Assembly: GCA_015501075.1 (NCBI GenBank)
Contig: JADNYJ010000005.1
Location: 434,001 to 498,000, forward strand
DNA length: 64,000 nt
DNA from: Gymnopilus junonius
Taxonomy: Eukaryota; Basidiomycota; Agaricomycetes; Agaricales; Galerinaceae
Reading direction: 5' to 3'
The notes beneath the pieces are model-generated. The model saw nothing but the letters and a program-made list of their open reading frames with translations. It was not told the DNA's origin and made no database searches. The translations under genes and the position numbers were made by a program. Of this stretch, positions 1 through 11,491 are shown in pieces; within the stretch, counting starts at the first letter, position 1, and every line of letters begins with the position of its first letter.

Positions 1-3000
1 CATGTTTCACCTAAGCATATATTTACCAAATACTCATATATTGTAGCCGACGTTTATCGGACGTTATTTAAATTTGGCGTTTTCAACGCAGTCCAATCGA
101 CATGTTTTGATGAGGTGAGTTCTTTTATTGCAAGTACTTGACCTGCCAGTAATCATATAGGCCGTTGCTGGGGACAAAAACCTTGTGGGTTTTTCCGTCG
201 GCTTGGTTTCCTTTGTGTATATGACGTCTTTCCTTTCAACGTTCAGGCGATAACTGGTAAGTCTCGCTCAATTCCTTGTTGACAACAGTTTAATTCTGAT
301 GAGCACAGCACCTACTGGAAGTGGAAAGACTGTGCTCTTTGAATTAGGAATTATTCGGATGGTCGAAATAAATAAAAGTAATGGAATGCAAGCAAAATGC
401 GTCTACGTGGCTCCGACAAAGGTATTTGACATTTGGTCCAAGCCTTAGGTTGGCTGATGTAATAAGTAGGCTTTGTGCACAGAAAAGTATCAAGACTGGG
501 TGAAGAAATTCGAACCCATTGGACTAAAATGTGGTTATGCATTCACCGTTCCCACCAAAGACTTACGTTCTCTAGGCTGTGAATTGACTGGCGATACTGT
601 CGTCTTCGGTCATAACACTTGGGGTGATGCTAAAAATGCGTCGATTATGTCTGTCGTCTTCTTACAGGAATGGTAGTATCGCTCATCTTCTGTTTTCAGT
701 GTAACGACTGTATGGTGCCTGACGTATATCAGAACTTGCGCTAACTTAAAGCTAGTGCGAGAAATGGGACAGTCTCACACGGAACTGGTGATTGATGTTT
801 AAGTTATTTCCCTCAATGTACAGCTAAACTTGCATCCAAAGGCATGATCATGAACAAATCCTATCTCAGATACAGCTGTTCTTGGTGGACGAGGTTTGCC
901 GTCATTAGAAACATTGAAAAAGTCTGAGATTTTGTAGGTTCACATTTTAAACGAATCCCGAGGCAGTACACTTGAGGTCGTCATCTCAAGGATGAAATTT
1001 CGAGGGTCGTCAATACGCTTTATAGTGGTATCAGCAACGGTACCCAACATCGAGGATCTTGCCAAGTGGATTGGCGGCGGATTTGGTGGCTCAGAAGTAG
1101 CCCAAGTTTTCGAGGTACTGTCATTCCGACTATCTTGTACCATTTATTGATTGACAAATTCGAACAATTGTGTCAACCAGTTTGGCGACGAGTATAGACC
1201 TTGTCAACTTACGAGGCATGTCGTCGGTGTGCACCGGCGAAATGGAACCAACGACTTTCAATTCGCCAAAGTTTTGGACTGCAGATTATTCTCAGTTTTG
1301 CAACAGTTCTCGGTTGGGAAACCAATTTTGGTTTTTTGTTCTACCCGGAAAGGTAGGTCCCCAGGAACTGTTTCCACCCAAGAGCATTTCTCCAAGTTCT
1401 TAAGGCGTAATCGACACTGCTGAGCAGTTGCTCAAAGAATACAACGAAACCGAGAGCAAGAAAAGCTCACTGCCTTGGTCTCGCCCTCCAAGGTTAGCTT
1501 TACTTCTGACTTGCAGCAAACACACCTGACCAAAATAAGGATTGAACATTCTTTCCATGATAAACGGTTGAACGGTGCGTACCGGATCATCTTGCCATTC
1601 TCCAAAACTTCATTTCATCTTCAGAATTCGCTTTCGCTGGCATTGGGGTCCATCATGCGGGAATCTCGATCGATGATCGGCGAGCAACGGAACAGCTTTA
1701 CTTAAAGAAGCTCCTACGCGTACTAGTGGCCACTTCGGTATGGATATTACCTGATTTGATCTCCCCTACTCACTCAACAGGAAGACTTTAGCAGTGGGGG
1801 TAAATTTGCGTAAGCTCTAGTTGTCAACTGCAGAAACATCATCAAAATAACCAAAATCACTCCAGCTGCACACATGGTCGTCATCAAGGGCGTTCGTATG
1901 TTCCAGAATAATGTTTCTAAAGAGTACTCCGACCTCGACATAATGCAAATGCTCGGTCGTGCAGTAAGTGTGATAATTTCTCAGAATGGCAGGACCTGAC
2001 ATTGCACAGGGAAGGCCACAATTTGGTGAACTATTTGTTCATATTAGATGTTACTACCATTAAATTTTACTTCCGCAGACAAAGACGGTATTGCCGTCAT
2101 CCTTTGCGAAAGCGAGCTTGAACAGAAATACAGAAACCTCGTCCAAGGGCAGACAATCCTTGAGAGTTCTCTTCACAATAACCTTGCTGAACATCTCAAT
2201 TCTGAAATTTGTTTGGGAACCATCAACGATACTGAATCAGCAACGTCATGGCTTCGGAGCACATTCCTATACCAGAGAATGCAAAGGAATCAGGGGTACT
2301 ATGCACTAAGTCCTAGTGATGGTCAAAAGCCAGGAGAAGTTGTCGACGAAGTCGTCATGAATAGTATAGCTCAATTGAAGAAAACCCTCCTGATCGATTA
2401 CGACGAACAAGGAAAGGATGCAGGGAAATTGACTTGCACAGAGTACGGGGAAATTATGAGCAAAGTAGGTTTCCCTCCAATGTCAAGCGTCATATCTGAT
2501 ATATTACAGTATTACATTCGACGAGCAACGGCAGGTTCTTTCGACTCGATGCTCTTTATTGTTAACGATCTATCTAAAGATGGATCTTATCCTTGCGATC
2601 CCAGAACGTGCAAGCCTGAGGCAAATAGTCGGTTCCCGCATTATTATTATTATTATTTGAAACTGACCACGTCTGAAGCTGGAGTCGATCTGTGGTGCAG
2701 ACGAGTGTGTCCTTTTGCTTGCGTTTGAAAGCTCTCATAGAAGTTAGGCCTTGTCAGGTTCCAGGATGTCAAACTGAGGAGTTCAGAAAAGACCGTGAGC
2801 TATATAATTCAACATGGCTTATTATCTCTGCTTATCTGTTGGACGCGTTTAGGTCTTCAATAGGCTCCGAAAAGACATTGAGATTAGATTTGAGATTAAA
2901 AAGGTTGAAAAAACAGCGGACAAAGTCTTTCTTCTTGTGCAGGTATGCTGGTTCACATGTTCAAGACAGAAGTCTTACTTTCCATTTCCAAGGCTGTCCT

Positions 3001-5465
3001 GGCTGGTATTTCATTGGCCAATGCAGATTATAAGAATGCCGATAGCCAGCCTCACATGGAAGCCTTTTCCGTATTTAAACACATTGCAAGGATATCCCGA
3101 GGTAACCTTGCTTCAGTTGTCACTGGTCAGTCACTTACTATGGCAACCAATAGCTGCGTTAGATGTCTCAATCGTGAAAAAAGACGGGCTCCAAATAAAA
3201 AACGGCCTTGAACTGTATGGCCAATCTTGCAGCTTCAAGGAGACTGACTGTGATCTGAAGTTGCCTAATAGTTTACGGTGCCTTTCTGCCAAAGCATGGG
3301 AAGATAGACCCATCGTATTCAGACAGATTGAACAGATTGGGGAGAAATCGTGAGTTCCATAGTGCAGAGGGGAAACTTAGCTAATAACCTCCGTCGATAG
3401 CATAAAGGTAATCAGACAGAATGGTCAGAATGCTCACCAATCACTTCGTTTGTACAGGTTTTGGCGGAGCACGGCATAACTTCTTTCGCATTGTTACAAA
3501 GACAAAGTCCGTCGAGAATTGAAACGGTACAGATATCACATCGTACTATTTCACGAATCTGAAGATGCTTTTTTGCGCAGTTATTAAATCGACGTCCGCC
3601 TTTTGGTCTAGAGGTCCTTGCATCCGTAGCGGAACTTCCTCAATACGCCCTCACAATCGAAGAAATCGGAGTGCATTCTGATGGAGGAAGGAATCCCGTC
3701 GCAGTCGAACTTCTGATAAAATGTAGCTTGGTTGAAGAGACGTTCTGCACAGCCAAATCAAGAAAGCAACGCAATCGAACATTTCAGATGACAACAATTC
3801 TGACCTTGACATCCGATATGGGTTTTGTCGACGTTCGTCGCATTCCGTAAGACGTCGCCTTGATTCTCGAAAAGTGTTAATATTTAATTGCACTTGTCCA
3901 ATAGGACCAAATCCTTGAAAGGAGATAAATCCTTTGAGGTCAATGTAGAACTTACCAAGCCGAGTCAGAATGTCGTAGTCATCATAACATCTGTAAGCCC
4001 TTGCGCGAACGCACTTGTCGCAATGACTGAGAACACCTCACAGGAAACCATAGCAGGAGTAGCCTTGCAACAGGTATATAAACCCGACGTTCCGCCCGGG
4101 AATATCCTACTTTGGACACTCGACCCCTTACTTCAGTGGTAATGGGCAGTTTTTTTCCATTTAGTCACCTTATAAAGCCTTCCCAGGAAATGGATCTCGT
4201 TGGCCTTGAAGATGATCCTGATTTCTGGAACATGGGTTTGGACAGTGGCGAAGATCATGCAGTGAAGGATTTCAAAGGTATTATTGGTACCAAATTCACC
4301 TGCATGGTAGTTATGTGTCTTGCCCAGAAAATGTTTCGAGACCAAGTGATCAGGAGGAACGTGCAAAGAAACCGACGGGCAAAGTGGACACCAAGTGTAA
4401 CGTTGAGAAGCCCGAAGCAAAGGTTCGAGCCGATGGGCGATACGATTGCAATCATTCTTGCAAAGACAAGTCCAAATGTCGGCATCTTTGGTCCGTTGTC
4501 GTTTTCATTCAATTCCTTTCCTTACTTACAGTGCTTGACTTAGCTGCAGGGATGGGCTAGAAGAGCCGCCTCATGCGTCAAAGAGAAAACGCCAGAATGC
4601 GGAAGAACCAATTTCTCAGCAAGTCAACAGCGTCATGCAGTCAACCGTCCAGAGGCTTCATGTTCCACCAGGCAGCAGACCCCAGAAACAGAAGCAAAAC
4701 CTCGCAATTAAAGCACTTGACTCGATTCACGAACATGCTCAGGTTGTCAGCAATCTCAGCTTGAGCCATGGTAGACGATTGAAGGTAGAGTCACGCCCAC
4801 AGCCACAAAACGCAAAAGACGACCTACTGTTGAATATAACATTTCTTTTGCTGATCTCGGGGATCCAGAACTAGAGTCCAAAAATGATATTCCTGATCTC
4901 TACAGCGATTCAGAGGAACTCCCGCTGACCATTTTATCAGCCCCTACGCCGGCGCAAAGTCGAAACACTAGCTGCAACCCTGTCCAAAGCAAGTCTCGAC
5001 GATATACGGAACCTGAGGCAGCGAGGGACATACCCAGGCCGAAACGCATGAAGCACAGTCCTACCAAAACAGTGAGTCAATTACTTCTACGATAGTTCTT
5101 ACCCTCTGAGTGCCTCTTAGGTTGGTCAAGACGCTGCGGCTACAAAAAAGGATCTGTTTTTGGGATCGTCAGATAGTGAGAGCTGCATTGAGATAGTGAC
5201 CCCTGTGAAGGCCAAATCCGCTGGCACCAAGAAATTGGATCAAGGGTACACCGAGACCATTTTCGAAGAGCCAAGAAGTTCGACGCTAGAGTCTCCTCCT
5301 TCTCCAAAAGCTACTTGGCAGTCGACAGGCCCAAAAATAAAAGGGAACGACGACGACGACCAGAACGATAACGCACCGACTCCTGATGAATCATCTGCAC
5401 CAGACGACAACGAGTTCGCAGAATTGGACGCATGGCTTCAAAGCGGCTCCGTGCGCATTCTGTAA
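1..5465 (+). CDS. HFM1: HFM1/MER3-type meiotic DNA helicase (5' partial)
   Basis: This is a Ski2-like superfamily 2 helicase of the MER3/HFM1 family, which promotes class I meiotic crossovers. The window opens inside the gene: the first 114 bases read in frame and end in the Q-motif region (FNAVQSTCFDE), so the N-terminus lies upstream. Walker A (APTGSGKT) is near 308-335. The DEVH box near 885-946 is split by an intron. Motif III-like SATVPN is near 1030. Motifs IV-VI follow (VFCSTRKG; IGVHHAGIS; LGRA/GRPQFD). A winged-helix and Sec63-type region spans about 2100-4080. A Cys/His cluster (CNHSCKDKSKCRHL, about 4445-4492) resembles the C-terminal zinc knuckle of the family. An acidic tail ends in LDAWLQSGSVRIL. 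There are about 20 introns, many 40-60 nt. In-frame stops in the unspliced sequence all fall in introns with GT/AG ends, so the gene looks intact. Exact exon edges are uncertain. Confidence 0.93.
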
Positions 5466-5566
5466 ATTTCTGGAATCTCGACCCTGTATCGCATGTCATT
5501 ATTGAGCAGACGATGTATTACATTATAAGCATAGATAAGAGTATATGGAACGGGTTACCATAAGGT

Positions 5567-7071
5567 CTATGGAATCGTATCATCCTCATCTCGGGGAGGA
5601 TCCACAAAGACCCGCATTGCATCTTTGAATCGGGTATCCCAAGGGACATTCTGGGACGGTTTGATGATATTCCATCCTTCGAGATCATCTCTCCATCTCT
5701 TCTCCTTTTTCAGCCTTTCGGCACGTAGTTCCACTTCTGTTGGAGGTGGATTTTCCAGTTCGGCTTTGGTGGGCTCTCGTGTGCCACGGGCCAACTCTCG
5801 GGCTATCGCCAGTTTTGCTGGAAGAGCATCATAATATTTTTGCCTATTGTTTTCGACCTCGTCTGGAAATTCATCCATTGATTTTTTGTAGTAACCCTCC
5901 GACTCCTTGTCGAAATCTAAATCACCCAAACTGGGAGTTGCTTCTTCCCGGGAGGACTCTTCGGAAGCTTGGTAATTATTTTCATTCAAGGTATCAGGAA
6001 CTTGGATGGGGCGCGTCTGCTTCATCACTAGGCGGTAACCAGCCTCTGCACCTGAGCGGACTTTGTGTCTCTGGTTGAAAAAGCCCCAAATCATAAGAGG
6101 TATTTGCTTCAAACCGATAAGATCTGTGAAAGGTACAAGCAACAGAGGAGGTAGAGGAGGGATGGTAGAAGTTGAATCAGAGTATATTAAAGAGGTCTTT
6201 GATGAAGATGCAGGAGAAGGGGAGGGCTGCTGTGACGTGGGTCGCATTTGGGCATAAGGCGAAAAAACGGGAGTCGACTGTGCAAGTACTAATGGCGATT
6301 GTTTAGAATCTGTAGCTGGCTCATGGTCGGCAAAGTCTCGAGGGTCTTCGGGTTCGTCAAAGTGGGTATCATTCTCCAATTCACGCGCCAGTTCCTCTTC
6401 AGCGTCGATTTTTTCCAAGCTTCCCGACCAGCCCTTTTGCAATCCAGCCATGAACTCCTTGAACGTTGGACGGCCAATGATGACGATGCCACCGTCGAGT
6501 TCCCGCCGCCGCCGTTCATCTGGAGTTTTATAAGTAGGTAGGACCTTGACCACTTCAGAGTCTTGATCCAGACCGGCGTCCAACCGTCTGCGCTTGCGCA
6601 CCTCTTCGGCGACACGCTTTGCAATGTCGCCGTGGCGCTTGCCCGTAACCATTTCATAGTCTACAGCGGCCGCTACGAGAATAGGCTGTACTCGAGTCAT
6701 TAGCTATTCCATGTGCATTATAAGAGTGCATGGCCAACCTTGACATACTTCCGGAAGTGCTTCATGGCTTGGTCGTAATCCTCGTCCGCTGGCCATTTGG
6801 CTCCAAAGACAGTCACTTTACGTGGAGCGTCAAGAGGATCCGAAGGTATTTCAGCAAGGTGCTTGACTTTGTCGATGTAAGACTGGCGAATTTGTTTGCA
6901 TTGCTGACGGTCGTAGAGGTAGAATCCAAGCACAGAAGATGTGACGGAGAGGAAAATTAACCAATTTCTAGAAGGTAATTTTGGTTTCTTGTCAAGCCAT
7001 GAAGGTGGTATTCCGGTGTATCTCAGGACAGTTTTGATTCCAGATTGTGTAGGCGGAGGCGAAGTCGCCAT
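5567..7071 (-). CDS. TIM54: Mitochondrial inner-membrane translocase subunit TIM54
   Basis: Tim54 belongs to the TIM22 complex, which inserts carrier proteins into the mitochondrial inner membrane. The model has two exons, 7071-6739 and 6685-5567, joined across a 53-nt GT-AG intron. The spliced protein is 483 residues, close to the usual size for the family. The N-terminus has a Pro-rich start, the conserved stretch RYTGIPPSWLDKKPKLPSR, and one membrane segment (NWLIFLSVTSSVLGFYLY). The family core follows (KVTVFGAKWPADEDYDQAMK, then YVKPILVAAAVDYEMVTGKR across the splice). The C-terminal half is acidic and Pro/Ser-rich and ends with the conserved WDTRFKDAMRVFVDPPRDED. The start codon is the only ATG consistent with this N-terminus. 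The gene upstream (7311-8772) is on the same strand, about 240 bp away. Confidence 0.93.
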
Positions 7072-7310
7072 TCAGAACGCGTGCTGGTCGAACAAAGCCA
7101 ACCAACCTCGCTTCGCAAACTTTTTTGGCAAGTGGCGGATAATCTCCGGACCGCCTATAAAGAACACGAAATTCTATTGACACACATTCCGGTACGTAAA
7201 CTACCAAGTACTCAGCGCGAAGTTGTTAAATAAATGTAGACTCGAAAACCCTAAAGAATATAAGACTGGGCGCTAACTATACGCGAAGTTCTGAATCCAG
7301 CCAAAAAGCT

Positions 7311-8772
7311 TCATGGGATCTCAAGAGGTTCAGAAATCGAGTCCTGGGGTACATGTGAGTAACGGGGCCCAGCATAATTGGCCGGGGGCGTATTGCTGGT
7401 TGATTCCTCGTCCTGGAAAGCCATTTGAGCATAATTTCGTGCATAAAACACGGAGAACATACATGATAAAGAATATTCGAACCCGAATTGCTGTGTACAA
7501 GTGATGCCACAACCCAGTTGGATCGTTCCCTAAATGGTTGACCACTCAAGGAGGTAGGAGGACGTGATCCGTATTGAGCTTTGTACAAAGCTGACGGCGC
7601 CATTTGGGAACGCCTTCGACGGATCAGCCACCAAATTACACCAGCACCAAGGACTGCGACTAGAACGAGGGCGCCAATGATCCCACCAGCAATAGCGCCT
7701 TTGTTGGTACTCTTCTTGCTTGCAGACGTGATGGAGCTGACTTCGCCATTTGATCCAGTGGGCTGACTAGCGCTTTGACTAGAGGCGGTGCTGTCTGAAG
7801 AAGGGTCGGGCGACCAAGCAGCAAGCGAGTTTGAAGAAGTTGCATCGGAAATTGACATGGTTTGCGTAAATGCAGAAGTGGGTGCAGGGGGTGTGGTGTC
7901 CACTATTGCTGTGAAATTAGATGATGCATCTGATTCTGTACTAGGTGATGAGGAGGAAGGCAGATCTGTGGGATCAGTATTCGAAGGCGTAACACTGGCG
8001 GAAAGTGTGATGGATGCAGAGGTAGAAATTGTGTCGGTAACCACTGAAGCTATCTGACGTGCAGTAACAGGGTCAAAGGAGGGCTGCATCTGATAATAAA
8101 GAGGCCGTTAATTACAAGAGCTTTCCATTCAGTAAGGCACTGACATTACTAGCGGCCCACTGTGGTATGGAATACTTATCTGTCGGAGTGTTCTGAATTT
8201 TAAGTTGAAATGCAGAAAATGGCTTCCCGTACGTACTCGCTAGAGTAACTGAGACACTGTACAATCACGGTTTACTATGTATGCTATGAAGAGGAAGAAC
8301 AGGCAACCTTACTTTGTGATTGTACTTGGACATGCGACTGTCCATTGTTTCCAGCTTCACAGGTAAATAAATTCATTCATTAAAACGGGATACCCATTAA
8401 CAAGATACGACCTTACGTGGGGTACAAGGCGCCCTGACAATCATCACAGGCAGAAACGAGTGCGTAGATAGGACTCGAACAGGAGCAAACGGTCTGCGGA
8501 GTAGGGTGCAGATATTGTGCCTCATCCTGAATGGGGGGTAAATAACCGGCTCGTAGGATTGTGATCAGATAAAAGGGTCTAGTATTTTGGCGCACACGCA
8601 AGTGGATCTACCTGAAGGATCGCAGACACGAAGCAGTTGCGAAGCCAGTTCACAAGGGTCAAGATTTTGTGCATTGCGCGCCTGTACATGCCCAATGGAT
8701 CAGCAAAGAAGACGCCGTGAGCATAGTTCGCCTAATAACCCAGCTGTAACTAGCAGGACAGACAGCGGCCAT
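7311..8772 (-). CDS. Cys-rich, Ser/Thr-rich single-pass membrane protein, unknown function
   Basis: The architecture is common among Agaricomycete membrane proteins of unknown role. An N-terminal Cys-rich ectodomain (CPASYSW, then DPCELASQLLRVCDP, then CSCSSPIYALVSACDDCQ) is followed by YSIPQWA, a Ser/Thr-rich stalk of over 100 residues, a membrane helix (AGGIIGALVLVAVLGAGVIW) and a basic stop-transfer RRRR. A short cytosolic tail ends EPLEIP. At least five short introns are needed. The stop used (7311) comes from splicing the tail into the frame that reads YAQMAFQDEES. The first usable ATG (8772) gives only MAAV before the first Cys. A signal peptide is expected, and a possible acceptor sits just upstream, so an unresolved 5' exon is likely. 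A cell-wall sensor role would be inference only. Confidence 0.72.
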
Positions 8773-9012
8773 GGCCAGCGAGCTGGAAGAAGGTCAAGTT
8801 GGAAAACAAAGCAATTCATTGCCTGCTCAGTGGTTTCATCGCAATCAACATTCAGCACAGCTCATAACACCGGCATCAATCCGTGACGGCATGCATAACG
8901 AGCTGTGACCGTGGTAGCTGATTATGTCAGACTGTATAGTTCAAGCCACCGTCCGGAGCCGTCACTGCTGCCTCGGCCGTCCTCCAAATTATCGTCGTCC
9001 TCAAGATCCCCA

Positions 9013-10265
9013 ATGGCCCCGTCCACCACGTACGTCCGTCACCTATCTGTTCTTGGGCTATGTTCTGATATGTCCCTCGACATTTCTATAGCGTCCCGAG
9101 TGCTTCGGTCAGTCAGAACTATCGTCGCTGGAGTTTGTGTCGCTGATCACACAATCCAACATCTCAATAGGCTATTGAAGTCCCGGAGACTCTCCTCAAG
9201 AAGAGAAAACAAAACGAAAAGGCGCGGGAGGAGCGCCTAGCCGCGGTCTCGGCTGCCCGCAAGGTGAGGACTTTGGTCAAATCTCTTGGTGTTTAAATTT
9301 CCACCTTGTTTGTTTATGATGCATACGATTCATTCGACGAATGGCTAGAGAGAGTTCCTCTCTATGTTGCCAATCAATTAACCATCTTTCGGGACTGACC
9401 TTTTTGTTTTTTTTTTTCTGTGCTTTCGATCAACATGGCTAAACTTACTTACGCGTCTGTTCTCTTAAGGCCTCAAGAGCTAAGCGAACGGTCATCTTCA
9501 AGCGTGCCGAGTCATACGTGAAGGAGTACCTGGCGAAGGAGAAGGAGGAGGTCCGTCTGAAGCGCACTGCCCGGACTGCTGGAGACTTTTACGTTCCCGC
9601 TCAACCCAAAGTTTACTTTGTGGTTCGTATCCGAGGGTGAGTAGTGTCAATATATATTCACTGACCCGACTGCCTTCTAATCTCTTTCACAGTATTAACG
9701 AGATTGCCCCCAAACCCCGAAAAATCTTGCAGCTTCTTCGACTCCTCCAGATCAACAATGGTGTTTTCGTCAAGGCTACACGGGCCACCCAACAAATGCT
9801 CCGTCTTGTTGAACCATATATCACCTATGGGTTCGTTTTTCAAATTGTAGTTGTGCTTGTCAGGGATTCTTATAATGGCTTTCTAGTGAACCCAACCTGA
9901 AGTCCGTCCGTGAACTGATCTACAAGCGCGGTTACGGCAAGGTCGACAAGCAACGCATCCCTCTCTCCAACAACGCCGTCATCGAGCAAGCCCTCGGCAA
10001 ATACGACATTCTCTGCGTTGAGGATCTCGTGCACGAAATCATCAGCGCTGGCCCCAATTTCAAACAGGTTTGTGCCTTGGCCGGCGGATAATGTCGGATC
10101 ATTGCTTAATTTTTGGAATTCTAGGCCTCAAACTTCCTTTGGCCCTTCAAACTTTCGAACCCTACCGGTGGATGGAGGACAAGGAAGTTCAAGCACTTTG
10201 TGCAGGGTGGTGACTTTGGTGACCGGGAGACCAATATCAACAAGCTCATCAGACAGATGAACTGA
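9013..10265 (+). CDS. RPL7: 60S ribosomal protein uL30 (RPL7)
   Basis: Ribosomal protein of the large subunit. Seven exons splice cleanly: 9013-9029, 9092-9107, 9171-9263, 9470-9636, 9693-9830, 9887-10067 and 10125-10265. They give 250 residues, the normal size. The Lys/Arg-rich N-terminal helix ([20 protein letters not shown]) precedes the uL30 fold ([38 protein letters not shown]). The C-terminus is also typical ([19 protein letters not shown]). Two tiny 5' exons of 17 and 16 nt are unusual but keep the frame. Intron 3 (9264-9469, 206 nt) is much longer than the other introns and holds a probable C/D-box snoRNA. Budding-yeast RPL7 paralogues also host C/D snoRNAs in introns. Confidence 0.97.
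9311..9402 (+). ncRNA. Probable intronic C/D-box snoRNA guiding 25S rRNA methylation
   Basis: It lies inside RPL7 intron 3. A C-box-like ATGATGC is at 9316-9322, differing from RTGATGA only in the last base. A perfect D box CTGA is at 9395-9398. The 13 bases at 9381-9393 (ACCATCTTTCGGG) are exactly complementary to the near-universal 25S rRNA segment CCCGAAAGATGGT. By the D+5 rule the target is the G of CCCG, which corresponds to yeast LSU G805, the site guided by snR39b; A807 two bases on is guided by snR39/snR59, which sit in yeast RPL7 introns. Between the boxes is a hairpin-forming stretch (TAGAGAG/CTCTCTA). The terminal stem is weak, and the ends given are approximate. Confidence 0.66.
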
Positions 10266-10519
10266 TTTGGTGTACACGAGTTGTAGCATTACTACAGGCG
10301 CATTGTCTATATTTTCTTCCGATTGATTTGATATGCCTGTCGCAAAATCTATGCCATGCAGTATGACAATGCCTGATCATGATACATAGTGACCGGGAAT
10401 TTATGGGACTAAGTACCTATCAATGGGTCATTCCAATTCTGTTTAACCATTATCTGAGTTCCGGCCTTTCCCGGTAACTACTTAAAAGCCGCCTCGCCTG
10501 CTTCTCTTCTCCCCAAAAT

Positions 10520-11359
10520 ATGTCTGTCGTCAACCGTCTCTTCGCCGCCAATGCCCAGTGGGCCTCAGACGTCTCAAAACATGAGCCAGGTTTCTTCAAA
10601 GAGTCTGCCAAAGGACAAGCGCCCCATGTACGTTATTTCCGTCGTTTTTGGCGCCGTGATCTCACTCGAGACCGGTCTAGACCCTATGGATTGGTTGTGC
10701 AGACTCGAGGGCACCGGAGACCGTCATCACTGGGGCCAGACCTGGCGACATATTCGTCAACAGAAATGTAGCCAAGTAAGCCCTCTTGACTTTGTTCAAA
10801 GAAAGGTTTTTGACCGCTATCCCTACAGTCAATTCAACACGGATGATCTCAGCCTGCTTGCAGTCCTCAAGTACGCCGTTGATCATCTTGGCGTCGAACA
10901 CGGTGCTTTCTTTCTACTTGTCAAGAGTGTGACCACCATTCCAACTCATGTCCCGTCTTTCTCTCCCCCGTCGTCGTAGTTGCCATCGTCGGACACTCGA
11001 ATTGTGGAGGTGCCGGCGCCTGTCTAGCTGCTGCCCTATCAGGATCCGCCAACCACGATGGGCCTATCGTCACGATATCCTCCGAGCCTGTTGATTCTGA
11101 GCTCAATCGTTGGTTGGAGCCACTGACGAGGATTGCTACGTCTTTACCTCTTGCTTCAGTGTCTGAGGCTGAAGCCCTCCAGTTGGTTGTCGAAGCGAAC
11201 GTGAAAGCCCAAGTTGAGAAGCTCGCAAGTACTGAAGTCATCCGCAGCGCATGGACTAAAGGCACTCCTAAAGGACAGAAAGTCCAGATTCACGGATGGG
11301 TTTATGATTTGAGCACAGGCTTGTTGAAAGACTTGAACATCTCTCGTGGACCAGCTTGA
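10520..11359 (+). CDS. Beta-class carbonic anhydrase
   Basis: Catalyses reversible CO2 hydration. Four exons (10520-10627, 10681-10775, 10829-10902, 10980-11359) give 218 residues, a normal size for fungal beta-CA. The zinc and catalytic residues are present: Cys, Asp and Arg in IGCADSR and His/Cys in [11 protein letters not shown]. The stretch between them ([14 protein letters not shown]) is also characteristic. The C-terminal [14 protein letters not shown] is typical for the family. No targeting peptide is seen, so a cytosolic location is inferred. The start codon is the first ATG and the N-terminus ([11 protein letters not shown]) aligns with the family. An AATAAA lies just after the stop. 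Confidence 0.95.
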
Positions 11360-11491
11360 AATTAGAACAGGAATAAATATATACCTAGTAGAAATTTTAG
11401 TAGTAGTATTGACGTAACTAGAGTCTGAAGTCATGTGTATTCGAAGTGTGTATGGCATTCTCTTGTTTCCAACTTGCAACCACCTCCAACG

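Noticed and set aside
473..900. In-frame stops in the HFM1 gene suggesting a pseudogene
   Set aside because: Each stop falls in a short GT-AG intron; splicing restores continuous helicase motifs (for example IIVTT, EKWDSLTRNW, DHEQILSQIQLFLVDE).
2640..2660. ATT microsatellite as a mobile-element target
   Set aside because: A simple repeat in an HFM1 intron with no flanking duplication.
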